A stretch of DNA of 50,999 nt from Russula earlei (taxonomy: Eukaryota > Basidiomycota > Agaricomycetes > Russulales > Russulaceae): assembly GCA_025769875.1 (NCBI GenBank), contig JAGFNK010000383.1, forward strand, positions 1-50,999, in the 5' to 3' direction. Made by a program: the position numbers and the translations under genes. Positions 19,507 to 29,966 of this stretch are shown here, in pieces; position 1 is the stretch's first letter; the number at the start of each line of letters is the position of its first letter. Below the pieces are notes generated by a model. That model made no database searches and was not told where the DNA came from. It saw only the letters and a program-made list of their open reading frames with translations.

Positions 19507-20947
19507 TAGGGTTGTGCCTGGCCCAGCTTCAGGCCATGAGCCAGGCCAAGCCAGGCCAAAATAGGCCAGGCTGAGCTGGGCCAAAGTGACAGCTTTGTGA
19601 TGGCTTTGGCCTGGCTGATGATTTAAAAAGCCAAAGCCAGGCTGTCAAGCCATAGCTTTGACCTTTTTTGGGGGGTAATCATTGAACTTTAATTTATCAA
19701 CTTTGCACACCATTGTTCCCTGTCAATTTTCATTGTTGTATCTGTGCTTCCCTCTCAAGCTTCCCTTTTACTCAAGTACATGTACAATGTAAGTCATGGT
19801 GGCCTATATGTCAATGTGCCCAATGCTCATCTTTGTGTTGTCAATTTGCGCTCCTCCCCCCTTCTGCATCCAAAATGTCCACTCCTGACACAGTCGAACA
19901 ACTTGTCAAGGATATCAGCTCTCTCTAGCTCTTTGTCAGACACTGTACCAGTCCCCTCCCATGCCATGCATTCACTCTCCCCTTCTCCCTTCATTTCCTC
20001 TTCCTTTCTCATGCACTTGCCTCTTGACAACATCCCTGCCACGGTCCTTGCCCCATGTCAGCAGACTACGACGATGGCTCAAGTCAATCTCCATCAATGT
20101 CACTTGCCTCGGCTTCAGCCCACTCATCCTTAAGCATCATCCTCACCTGCCACAAATCTATGCACAGACCCAGATGATGCAGGCACATCATCATCAATGC
20201 ACTATGCAAGGGCTCGCTGGCCCTAGCATCTCATCCATGATGTCATTGCCTCATGCTCATGGATTCATGGTAGGAAGAACAGGACTCTTGAGTAGCACTT
20301 TTGTATTTAAGTAGCTACCATCTTGTACAGTAGCTCAGGGGAATTGAATCAAGAGCTTTTGGGTCTGTGATAAACTTCTCATCTGCCTGTGAACCATTCC
20401 CTCAAGAACACTCACACACACACACTCTCTCGTGCTTGCACATTGCATTCCAGGGCACAACCTTGCTCCTCTCTGTCCCTTTCATCTCATGCATGCACAG
20501 GCCACAGCTGCACTGTGATGTTGGCTATAGTACATTTTGCACATGAATACATTTCTGTTGACCATAATATGGCCATATTGCTCCTGTACCATCAGAGCTC
20601 AAGAGTATTCAGTATATGGATGGTATACAGTCACCTGTATCCATCAACCTACCATGCATTGTATGGCTGTGGCCATAATACAGATGGTGTGCAGCCCTAC
20701 TACTGATTGACAATGAGGAGATAATGTATTGGTCTGAGTAGCTTAGTATCTTCCCATACTATCATTGGCGACCAACCTGCACAATCAACATTTTATTTAT
20801 GTACAAAAGCCGTGGCCCAGGCCAAGCCAAGCCGGAGCCAAGCCATAATTGACAGCTTTGGCCTGGCCTGGGATTTTAGTAAGCCAAAGCCACCTTGGGC
20901 CAAGCCAAAGCTGGGGCTTTCAGGCCAAGCTGGGCCAGAAAACACTA
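19507..20947 (+). mobile_element. Non-autonomous hAT element, copy 1
   Basis: The element starts TAGGGTTGTGCCTGG and ends CCAGAAAACACTA, so its ends are imperfect inverted repeats (TAGGG/TAGTG). The 8-bp direct repeat TCCCTGTG flanks it (19,499-19,506 and 20,948-20,955). An 8-bp duplication with TAGGG ends is typical of hAT. Both subterminal regions are rich in GGCC-like motifs (GGCCAGGC, AGCTGGGCC). No transposase is encoded. The internal part includes a Ser/Pro-rich frame around 19,744-20,133 that is shared, in inverted orientation, with copy 2. Confidence 0.88.
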
Positions 20948-21133
20948 TCCCTGTGCCCTTGTTTGGACAGTGCCAATCTTCAGACACCATCAATTTCTCA
21001 CATATCTCTTACTCCACAAATACAATACTTTGCATACTGTATATAGTACCTTCTACCTACATACTGAATAAGTGAAATTGTGTTGTGTAGCAAAATTGAA
21101 AAGTGGCTGTTTGTCATGCTTGCTGGCCAATGC

Positions 21134-21500
21134 CATGTAGCAGCCTTAATATTTTAGGACACACTGGACCAGGAAGAACCCCTTGTTGACCAACACATTC
21201 ATAGTGCTTTCCAGCATTACCCATTACAAATCCAAACAAAGAGTACAACATCTACCAAGTTGGCAAAGAATAACCAGCCAACACAGTCCCTCGAGGAACT
21301 AATCCCAACTGAATTTAAAATCTGGCAAAGTGTATTTGACAAACAAGCCTCCCAACGCCTCCCTGCTCATGCACCATGGGATCACGCCATTAACCTCAAA
21401 CCAGAAGCCTTGCATAAGGACTGTGGCATCTATAGGCTCACTCCAAAGGAATTAGTGGCCTTGAAGGAGTATCTAGATGAACACCTCAAACAGGGGACTA
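21134..21500 (+). pseudogene. pol: Fragment of Ty3/gypsy pol (element I family)
   Basis: The segment matches 9,325-9,696 of element I almost base for base: the region between protease and RT, ending in EYLDEHLKQGTI. It has a stop (TTAGGA, near 21,155) but a 97-codon open frame from 21,260 that runs into the adjoining LTR. The right edge joins LTR-B at TACAGCAAGCC with no spacer, so about 2.9 kb between RT and LTR has been deleted. The left edge has no LTR. Confidence 0.9.
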
Positions 21501-22297
21501 TACAGCAAGCCCCACTTAAGGGCAACCCTTCTAGCAATAAAGGACAGTATTAGGGCCTTCCTAGAGACCCTTTAGGACGACTCTAGGTGCTCTACAATAG
21601 GCACTGACCTAGGATCAAAGACCCTACAATGTGTTATTAGACTAACTCTAATAACTATAGAATGAACTATAAGGCAATACTAAGGACCTTAATAGAAGTA
21701 TTAGGGTCGACTCTAAGGACCCTGATAGAACTATATAGGGGCCTTATAAGATAACACTATCCCCTAACCAAACTACAAGTCCTCAAATGACCAGCCCTAA
21801 ACTAACTAACAGAAAATGAATCAGATGCTCGCACATGCACTAAAGCAGTGAACATGTGGACAGTGAAGGCTCTTACTCATCAAGAGAAGCCTTCTTACTC
21901 AGCAGCTTACTGAGCATGACTGAGCATGCTCAGTAAGCACTCTCCGACTTCTTACTCATCACCCTATTGTGCTTGATAACAAGGTTATGACTTGTTTTCT
22001 ATTTAGCAGTTCTCTTGTAGTATATAAGCGCTCAATAAAGTAGCGGACAGTCCTCAGACAGTCCATTTGTTTACAGCACTCTCCATTCCTGGGATACTCC
22101 TTTAAGGACCGTCCCCTTGTGACTACCCTGGCCTCCTCCCTGCATGCTTGCTTGACTGTACCAGTAACTGTACCTCTTTGGTACTTGTTACTGCTTTGGA
22201 CATTACTCCTAGCCCACGCCGTCCTAGACGTCTATCGACTCATCTCTGAACTAACCCCTTGCTCTTGAACTGGATTGTTCAACAGTGAGTCTTGACA
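21501..22297 (+). mobile_element. LTR-B copy 2, 5'-truncated
   Basis: It lacks the first ~165 bp of the LTR and ends normally GAGTCTTGACA. The TATATAAG box, AATAAA and the hairpin are present. It is fused to the gypsy pol fragment on its left. Confidence 0.92.
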
Positions 22298-22500
22298 GTA
22301 ACACCATACCTGTACATACACCACACCTACAGGTACAGGTCAAACCCACAGGCATTACATAAACACTGTGGGTCAACACACCATGGTATACCATTGACAC
22401 CGCAGCATGGAATGCAGTGCCAATGGACAACTTGGATGCTTATGTGGGACACCCTGGTGCTGTGCCAACCAAGACAGAGCATATCAGCAAAACTATAACA
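22298..22500. repeat. Short unassigned repeat-like stretch
   Basis: Short motifs such as ACCATACCTGTACA and TGTGGGTCAACA recur in loose form near 26,830-26,930 (CATACCTGCACC, TGTGGGTTGACC). It may be a small decayed element shared by the two places, but borders are not clear. Confidence 0.3.
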
Positions 22501-22812
22501 TTTCTACACTTGAGCCCTCATCCAACACTTGCTTCTTCTCCCTTCCCTTACTGTCCATGCCTTAATAAGATCTGGCATATGAACTAGTTCCTTCTGACTC
22601 CAATTCCCAAAACATAAGATGGACCTGATGGCAGAAGGTGAGAGGCAGTTTCTGGTGTATGAAAGGAGCTGTCAACCCTGAGAGAATATGCATTCAACAG
22701 CTGTGGAGGTAGCTAAATATAATGGTCAGCAACACAACACCTTCAGTTGAATCACACATACCTGGTGCACTAAGAAAGTCAAAGGCCATTGTAGACAGTT
22801 GTGGATAAGTGT
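22500..22812 (-). pseudogene. hAT transposase, C-terminal dimerisation region (relic)
   Basis: On the minus strand, about 22,725-22,600 reads AVECIFSQG, a stop, then QLLSYTRNCLSPSAIRSILC and FGNWSQKELV. This is the pattern of the hAT C-terminal dimerisation domain (family form: ERVFSRGR...RN.LS...R.LLCL..W). The middle of the transposase is missing, since the next recognisable hAT sequence upstream on this strand is the BED-proximal piece at 24,057-24,217. The non-autonomous hAT element at 22,821 lies between them. It is a dead relic. Confidence 0.7.
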
Positions 22813-22820
22813 GGCAATGT

Positions 22821-24048
22821 TAGGGATGTGCCCGGCCCGGCCTCAGGCCGTGAGCCGGGCCAAGCCAGGCCAAAATAGGCTGGGCTGAGCCGGGCCAAAG
22901 TGACAGCTTCGTGACGGCTTTGGCCCGGCCTGTGATTTGAAAAGCCAAAGCCGGGCCGTCAAGCCCCAGCTTTAATCATTTGGGTAATCATCAAACTTTA
23001 ATTTATCATCTTAACACACCATTGTTCCCTGTCGTTTTTCATCGTCATATCTGTGCTTCCCTCTCAACCTTCCTTTTTGCTTGAGGCAAGTACATGTACA
23101 ATGTAAGCCTTGGTGGCCTATATGTCAATGTGCAATGCTCAGTCGCATTGGTTGCTCGTAATCCCTTTCCTCAGTCTTAGATCGCTTCGTCCCGCAGCGT
23201 ACCATGTTGTACACTGGACTTCACTCATTCCACATGTATAATCTATGCTCTTACTATGCCTCATCATGCTCTCCAGAACATAATGACTCCATAATATATT
23301 TGATATTTAAATACAAAAGTGCTATTCTAAAGTCCTCCTACTGCGAATCCGCGAGTGCGAGGCGATATGGCGATGATGTCGGGGGTGAGACGCTATGGGC
23401 AGCGAGCCCTCGAATAGTGCGGCAATGACGATGGGCGAGGCGCTGTGGGCAGCGAGCCCTCGGGTAAGGCGATGGTGACGATGACGAACACGTCATATGG
23501 GTCCGTGCGCAGACGTGTGGTGGACGCGAGGAAGATGCTTGAGGGACGGTCTTGGGAGGGCGCGATGCGCAGCCGGACGGCGATGGTGTCGTGCCGTAGG
23601 TCGAAGTGTGGGGAGGAGCTGTGCTCCGACTTGAAGACCGAAGGGATGAAGGCGTTGAGCGGCAAGGTGAGTGACGTCGACGGCGATCGAATTGAGCCAT
23701 TGTCGTAGTCTGCTGACATGGAGTGGGCAACGCGGTGGGGATGATGTCGAGAGTGGGAACGCGAGGAAAGGAGGGCGAGGTGAAAGGAATGACAATAGTT
23801 GGAAGGAGGGATGTGAGTGGGATGAAAGACGAAGGGAAAGTGAACGCGCAGGGGTGGTACAAGTCATGTGGCCAGCGGGCTCACATACAGAAAATCTTAT
23901 GTACAAAAGCCGTGGCCTAGGCCAGGCCAAGCTGGAGCCAAGCCGGGTTTGACGGCTTTGGCCCGGCCTGGGGTTTTAGAAAGCCAAAGCCACCTCGGGC
24001 CGAGCCAAAGCCGGGGCTTTCAGGCCAAGCCAGGCCGGAAAAACCCTA
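22821..24048 (+). mobile_element. Non-autonomous hAT element, copy 2
   Basis: It starts TAGGGATGTGCCCGGCC and ends GGCCGGAAAAACCCTA, giving inverted ends TAGGGATGTGCC/TAGGGTTTTTCC. The 8-bp repeat GGCAATGT flanks it (22,813-22,820 and 24,049-24,056). The first ~340 bp and last ~170 bp match copy 1, but here GGCC-type motifs keep CpG (CCGGCCCGGCC) where copy 1 has TG/CA. The middle (about 23,340-23,860) is open on the minus strand for 174 codons (Ser/Pro/Thr/Arg-rich); part of it matches the plus strand of copy 1. No transposase is seen. Confidence 0.92.
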
Positions 24049-24056
24049 GGCAATGT

Positions 24057-24217
24057 TCCCACACCAATGGGAAATATAAATGCTGCTGATGAATCAGAAG
24101 GGGGTCTCAACAGTAAAGGCTGTGCTCACTGAGATTCAGCCTTTGTATGTGCCCAGTGAGAGATCTTGACTGGTTGTTGACCTTGACATGCAAATGCAGT
24201 AAAGATTGATGTATCTT
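24057..24217 (-). pseudogene. hAT transposase relic, piece after the zinc finger
   Basis: The minus strand reads TSIFTAFACQGQQPVKISHW then AHTKAE, matching the conserved hAT stretch that follows the BED finger (family form: SI..AF...G...V.YS.R.HT..E). It is bounded by the hAT copy 2 insertion on one side and LTR-B copy 3 on the other. About 35 residues expected between the finger and this piece are absent. Confidence 0.68.
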
Positions 24218-25181
24218 TGTCATGAACTGTTTCCTGGAGAGGGCCCTTGAAGGACCCTTCCTTATTAGAGGAAACCCAGCCTCTATGGTGCCACCCTGTT
24301 CACATGGACAAAAGGGGTGAGTAGAGGTGTCCACAATATCATGTGCACATTGTCACACAAGTGATTCTTGGCACAATCAACATACAGCAAGCCCCACTTA
24401 GTGGCAACCCTTTTAGCAATGAAGGACAGTATTATAGCCTCTCTAAGGACCCTTTGGACGACTCTAAGTGCCCTACAAGAGGCACTAACGAGACACTAAA
24501 GGCCCTACAACACATTATTAGACTAACTCTAATAACTTTAGAACGAACCATAAAGCAATACTAGGGACCTTAATATAAGTAATAGGGTCGACTCTAATGA
24601 CCCTAATAAAACTATATAAGGGGCCTTATAAGCAACTCTATTCCTTGAACCAAACTACAAGTCTTTAAATGACTGGCCCTAAACTAACTAACAGTAAATG
24701 AATCAGGTGCTTTGCATGTGTACTAAAGTAGCAAACATGTGGACAGTAAAGGCTCTTACTCATCAATAGGAGCCTTCTTACTCAGCAGCTTACTGAGCAT
24801 GACTGAGCGTGCTCAGTAAGCATATCCTGACTTCTTACTCATCCATCAATTGTGCTTGATAACAAGGTTATGACCTGTTCCCTATTTAGCAGTTCCCTTG
24901 TAGTATATAAGCGCTCAATAAAGTAGTGGACAGTCTTCAGACTGTCCATTTGATTTGTGGCACACCACTTCTGAAGGTACTCCTTTTAGGACTGCCTTAT
25001 CTTGTACAACTCTGGCTCTCTCTTTCTGTGATCACCTCTCACAACTGGTACCACTCCCTCTCTGGTACTTGTTACTTGTTTGGATGGTGCTCTTTGCCAA
25101 CTTCATCCTAGAACTCAGTTGACTTGTCTTCGAGCTCCTATCTCACTCTTGAACTGGATTGTTCAACAGTGAGTCCTGACA
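24218..25181 (+). mobile_element. LTR-B copy 3
   Basis: It is 964 bp, TGTCATGAACTG to GAGTCCTGACA. Flanks ATCTT and CCTGA do not match, so a deletion at one edge, or recombination between two insertions, is likely. It is the most divergent full copy and shares the ATTATAGCCTC variant with the fragments at 15,754 and 47,989. Confidence 0.92.
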
Positions 25182-25510
25182 CCTGAGGCCTTTACACTTC
25201 TTTGCAGCACATTGAAAGAAGTGGTATTTGTGGCGACCTTTGTATCCAACCTTGACGTCAGGTTTGAAGAAGCCATATACTGCCAAGCACCATCCTTTGC
25301 TGAGTTGCTGCTCAAAGGAGAGTCAATACAGGGGGGTGTGTTGTTGGTCAAAGATACACACTGAGCTCAGCACCATCACTTTCCTCATTGTCATTCACTT
25401 CTGGTTCCTCCTCATCACCTTTTCTGCCACCAGAAACTGAAACTACATCTGGACATGTTGGTGAGAAAGTTGATACATATCATAACATTAAGAAACAAAC
25501 AACATACCAT
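25182..25510 (-). pseudogene. hAT transposase relic, BED-type zinc finger and N-terminal region
   Basis: On the minus strand, about 25,330-25,185 reads QQLSKGWCLAVYGFFKPDVK then VGYKGRHKYHFFQCAAKKCK. The FF.C....C pattern (CAAKKC) fits the start of a BED zinc finger as found at the N terminus of fungal hAT transposases, which binds the element ends. Upstream an acidic stretch (GDEEEPEVNDNEESDGAE) is encoded near 25,430-25,370. A stop near 25,350 separates them. The gene is continued at 24,057-24,217 and 22,500-22,812. Confidence 0.65.
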
Positions 25511-25515
25511 CATCT

Positions 25516-26482
25516 TGTCATGAACCATTCTCCAGAGAGGGCCCTTGAAGGACCCTTCCTTATAGGAGGAAATCCAGCCTCTATGGTGTCACCCTGTTCA
25601 CACAAGCAAAAGGGGTGAGTAGTGGTGTCCACAATATCGCGTGTGCATTGTCGCGCGAGCGATTCTCGGCACAATTGACATACAGCAAGCCCCACTTAAA
25701 GGCAACCCTTCTAGCAACAAAGGACAGTATTAGGGCCTTCCTAAGGACCCTTTGGAATGACTCTAGGAGCTCTACAATAGACACTAACCTAGTATCAAAG
25801 GCCCTACAACGTGTTATTAGACCAACTCTAATAACCATAGAACGAACTATAAGGCAATACTAAGGACCTTAATAGAAGTATTAGGGTCGACTCTAAGGAC
25901 CCTGATAGAACTATATAAGGGCCTTATAGGATAACACTATTCCCTAACCAAACTACAAGTCCTCAAATGACCGGCCCTGAACTAACTAACAGAAAATGAA
26001 TCAGGTGCTTGCACATGTACTAAAGCAGTGAACATGTGGACAATGAAAGCTCTTACTCATCAAGAGAAGCCTTCTTACTCAGCAGCTTACTGAGCATGAC
26101 TGAGCATGCTCAGTAAGCACACTCCGACTTCTTACTCATCACTCTATTGTGCTTGATAACAAGGTTATGACTTGTTCCCTATTTAGCAGTTCTCTTGTAG
26201 TATATAAGCACTCAATAAAGTAGCGGACAGTCCTCAGACAGTCCATTTGTTTACGGCACTCTCCATCCCTGGGATACTCCTTTAAGGACCGTCCCCTTGT
26301 GACTATCCTGGCCTCTCCTCTGCATGACTGCTCGACTCTCACAGTAACAATACCTCTCTGGTATCTGTTACTACTCTGGACTCTACTTCTTGCCCACGCC
26401 GTCTTGGACATCTATTGACTTGTCTTCGAGCTTATCCCTCGCTCTTTTTTTGAACTGGATAGTTCAACAGTGAGTCTTGACA
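25516..26482 (+). mobile_element. Solo LTR-B copy 4, with perfect target duplication
   Basis: It is 967 bp, TGTCATGAACC to GAGTCTTGACA, flanked by CATCT at 25,511-25,515 and 26,483-26,487. It carries the TATA box (TATATAAG), AATAAA and the hairpin. It sits upstream of the hAT relic on the minus strand. Confidence 0.96.
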
Positions 26483-26487
26483 CATCT

Positions 26488-26930
26488 GAGCCAATGATAG
26501 ATGTACTTGAATATATAGACCCTATATGAGCTTGAATGTATGAATAGCCTTGATGGCTTTTTTGACAGGCCTCAAGGCAATTTTGCTGGTGCACAAAGTG
26601 AACAATGCAATGGAAGCAAGGGGGGAGGGAGATGAATGTAATGAAAATGTAGATGGGGAATGTGAAGAGTGTGACATAGCACAATCCTGGTGCATGGCAA
26701 TGGACAGAGACATAGCAGATTCAATGGGGAGGGGGGATAATCAAATGAAATGAGAGCTGAGGTTGTCAAGTTGTGTGGCATTGTTGATTGTCCATACCTG
26801 CCGATGACACCATCAAGACCCATGATACTGCTGAAATGGGTATGGTGTGCCACAGGTACAGCATGTCAGCAACCATACCTGCACCCATCAAACCTGTTGG
26901 TCAAATACTGTGGGTTGACCTGCACCCATG
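26488..26930. other. Unassigned, between the hAT relic and the pogo-like relic
   Basis: A minus-strand frame (26,522-26,713, Ser/His-rich) may be the N terminus of the hAT relic. The stretch 26,830-26,930 shows the loose repeat shared with 22,298-22,450. No firm feature is seen. Confidence 0.35.
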
Positions 26931-26939
26931 CTCCACCCT

Positions 26940-27871
26940 AATCAAGATCTATCTCTGGCAAAGCCATCAAAGCTTGACCCCAAATACACAAAGCACTCCA
27001 ATCCAGCAGTCATAAATCATCACTTTGATCAGCTAGATGACCTCCATGCAGAGTTTGATAGGATTCCTCCCAAATACATTGGGAACATGGATGAGAAGGG
27101 TATCCAGATGGGTGGGGGTCAGAAGAGTACTGCTGCAGTACACCAAACTCATCATGAAGAGTGATAACCTTGAGCTGGTAACTATCCTAAAATCTGTCTC
27201 AGCTGCTTAGGCAGTTGTTCCACCATCATTCTGTCTTCCATCAGGCTCTACCCCAGATCTGCACAATCTAAGTGATGAGGAATGGGGAAGGTGCACACTC
27301 CACACTGGATCTGCCTCTTGTGATTACTGATTAGATAACTTCTCAAGCCTCTATTTCTCAGATGCTGGATGGACTAATGTGGAAAACTATCAAAAGTGGC
27401 TCCAGGAGGTCTTTATCCCCTTTGCGGCAGCATGTGTCATGGATTGCACAAAGCCAATCATCCATGCTATGGATGGACATAGCACACATGAACACATAGA
27501 TGCTAAGCACATAATCTACAAGTTTTCTGATGGTCAAGACATTGAGATCTGCACACTCTGCTTTCCATCAAAGACAACACATAAGACTCAGCCCCTTGAT
27601 GTCCTTATCTTCACCTCAGTTGATTGTAATGGCAGGAGATCTGCAGTGCAAGCATGATCAAGGGCATCCAGATCAATTGCCATTTGGTGATCCTGATGTA
27701 TATTCATGCTATGTGGGAGGTTTTCACTGAAAGGTTAATCAAGAGTGCCTTCAAGAAGGCTGGTCTCTATCCAGTTAACTGTTCTATCTTTGGTCCTGAG
27801 AATTTTGCACTAAGCCAAGCCTCATCAACAATCACACATCTCCCTGATACATTTCCAACATATGTCCCATC
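26940..27871 (+). pseudogene. pogo-like DDE transposase, first part (split gene, copy 2)
   Basis: The plus strand encodes KPSKLDPKYTKHSNPAVINH, then IPPKYIGNMDEKGIQMGGG (first catalytic Asp). After a frameshift come SDAGWTNVENYQKWLQEVFI, the second-Asp motif IIHAMDGHSTHEH and PSKTTHKTQPLDVLIF, where the third Asp is present. The C-terminal part HAMWEVFTERLIKSAFKKAG and LYPVNCSIFGPENFA is in another frame, and the sequence reaches VPS at 27,871. It is paralogous to the gene at 6,744-9,018. It stops at a CCATC site where a copia element is inserted and goes on at 38,206. There are at least two frameshifts and a TAG near 27,208. Confidence 0.88.
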
Positions 27872-28347
27872 TGTTGAGATTACCACTCCTTTGGGCAGTC
27901 TGATGTAATCACAGCCCAGTTGCGTTAATGCATCGGCTCCCACGGACTGGGCGCTCTCGGCTCATGCATTGGATCAGCCCGGACCAGCTCAGCTCAGATG
28001 CTGCAGCCTGCATATGTTACAATGATAAGTTAATTGATGACAATTGGTAGCTACTAACGACTGATCCTTTATGATACAAGTTGGTAGTTATGATTACTTT
28101 GCTTAGAGACACTTTTCACATATTTAAGAGGCACTCAATTAGCTAGATTGCTTCAGTTTTGTCTTACACAACTGAAGTGAGTACTTACTGTTTCCTATCT
28201 TATCTATCGCATCTAATCACGTGTTGTAGATATCTTTTGATAGGTATTACTGATTTATAGTTTTGTCTTACACAAACTGAAATATCTTTTGATAGATCTT
28301 AAGGATCTTATCGCTCTTATCATAACCTGCGCTCATCTGCTTCAACA
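27872..28347 (+). mobile_element. LTR-G, 5' LTR of the copia element
   Basis: It runs TGTTGAGATTACC to GCTTCAACA (476 bp). Relative to the 3' LTR it carries an extra ~51 bp near 28,240-28,290, in which TTTTGTCTTACACAAACTG and ATATCTTTTGATAG are duplicated. Confidence 0.95.
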
Positions 28348-28365
28348 GGTTATGGGCCCTGACCG
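28348..28365 (+). promoter_or_regulatory. Primer-binding site matching a tRNA-Met anticodon arm
   Basis: GGTTATGGGCCCTGACC follows the 5' LTR directly. Its complement contains CCCATAA, the anticodon loop of an initiator-type tRNA-Met (CAT anticodon), with flanking stem bases. Copia and Ty5 are known to prime from the anticodon region of a cleaved initiator tRNA. Confidence 0.6.
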
Positions 28366-28599
28366 TGTCTAAATTCCAAAGGTGAAGATCAACACACAAG
28401 CTCATCATTCTCCCTCAATATATCTCCCTTATTCAAGAGCCTCTGTTAATCAGATGACACCCTACTCCCTTGGTCCCTGGAGCCAAAGGATTGACACGCG
28501 CACATGTTTATCACATGTCAGGGGTACTGATTTATCTTCATTAATCCGGCAACAACTACTCCATTAGCCCGGATTGGCAATCCACATTTACCTAACATT

Positions 28600-29300
28600 T
28601 ACTCACAGCACCCTTGCACCATGTTTATGTTCCCTCCCAAAATCTCGATCACTCACTTAGTCATCTCTCTTACTAGCCATTACCCCACAATCATGAATGG
28701 TTATTGCGTGTCGCACAATCCAGATGATAGTCTCTCCAGCAATACCACTTGGGACACTGGGGGAGATCTCCCTTAGACACATGCACTCTTGAAATATATG
28801 TTCAGAAAGGTTACATTGGCAGTAACAAAAAAATGACATCAAATTGTTTACTTGCAAGCTCAAGTGGGAGGAACTCAAATGTGCATACAGCGGCGTTGGT
28901 CAAATGTCAGCATTCATATTCATTCATAGCCCTCACAGGCACATTCCTAGACAACATACATCTGGCATTCCCACAATTGCAACAATTAAACGATGCAAGA
29001 ATCACTCTCCTAAACAACAACATACTCATATCAAATCTCCTCATCACTTTCATATTCACTAAAGTGTTATCCAATGCCTACTCAGCTGTTGCATCAAACA
29101 ATTCTAGCCTCCAGTGCTCCAATGGACCTTTCCCCAGTTGTTGGGCCAGCCTCTCCACCCTCACTTAATACAGACATTCTGGTAAAGATAGACAATGCTA
29201 CATCCAAAACACAATGCTATTATTGCAACAAACTTGGGCACACAGTCCAGACTATCGGAAGAGAAGGGAGAAGGCGACAAAAGACAAAGTGACAGGCACT
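28600..29300 (+). pseudogene. gag: copia gag remnant with zinc knuckle (LTR-G element)
   Basis: Several frames carry weak copia Gag traits: a WEELKCAYSG-like start near 28,870, a region LTGTFLDNIHLAFPQLQQLN in a second frame, and QCYYCNKLGHTVQ near 29,211-29,249, which is a CCHC knuckle whose last Cys is lost. Stops and frameshifts are frequent. The function was the capsid protein of the particle. Confidence 0.6.
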
Positions 29301-29399
29301 GACAGGAACATCAGTGCGTACATAGTGGGCACTACTGCACTATCACGAGGTGTCGGACATCTGATGAAGATGAGATTTGGGTTTCCCTTTATGCGGCGT

Positions 29400-29841
29400 C
29401 TAGATCTTGATCGACTCCAGAGCTACCCATTACATTAGTCTGTTCCAGACTCCTGACTTCATTTATCATGCTCCAGCCTCCAGATGCATTACTCTGGGAG
29501 GTCTTGCAGTCATCAGACAGATCTGGACTGGATTGGTATCTGTCCTGCCAACCGGAAGGAGTTGGAGATATTCTATTAACCCTCATAGACATCATACATG
29601 TACCGAAGGCCAATGCACACAACTACTCAGTGCACGTGCTACTTTGGAACAAGGGATGCATCACATACACTCAAGAGGGGTGTTCAAATTTACACATCAA
29701 AAGATTGGAAGATTGCGCAAATCTGGAGCACAATATACTGTTCATCATATTCATTCCATAACTCCAGCTCTACATGCACACAGAAGTGCCCTTTTATTCC
29801 ACATTTTGCATCAGCGCACGAAACATATGTTTCCACCACGC
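29400..29841 (+). pseudogene. pol: copia protease and pre-integrase remnant (LTR-G element)
   Basis: IDSRATHYIS (29,407-29,440) corresponds to the copia protease site (usual form IDSGATHHIS, with the active Gly lost). LIDIIHVPKANAHNYSVHVL, then NKGCITYTQEGCSNLHI, follow in another frame, as in copia pol before the integrase. The coding sequence is cut at 29,841 by the foldback element and resumes at 34,728. Confidence 0.75.
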
Positions 29842-29966
29842 GTTATTGCCATTTTCAGCACACTTGGCAGAGCTTGAATTCCACCCAAATTGGTGCAGAA
29901 AACCCCCTCAAACATGTGGGATGAATATCTCCCTCAAAACACCTTCAATTCATATGAAACTTATTG

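Noticed and set aside
22821..22960. CpG island or gene promoter at the GGCC-rich stretch
   Set aside because: The stretch is the end of a hAT element with an 8-bp duplication and recurs at 19,507.
23445..23708. Plus-strand frame of 87 codons inside hAT copy 2
   Set aside because: It overlaps a longer minus-strand frame, has no motif, and the element is non-autonomous.
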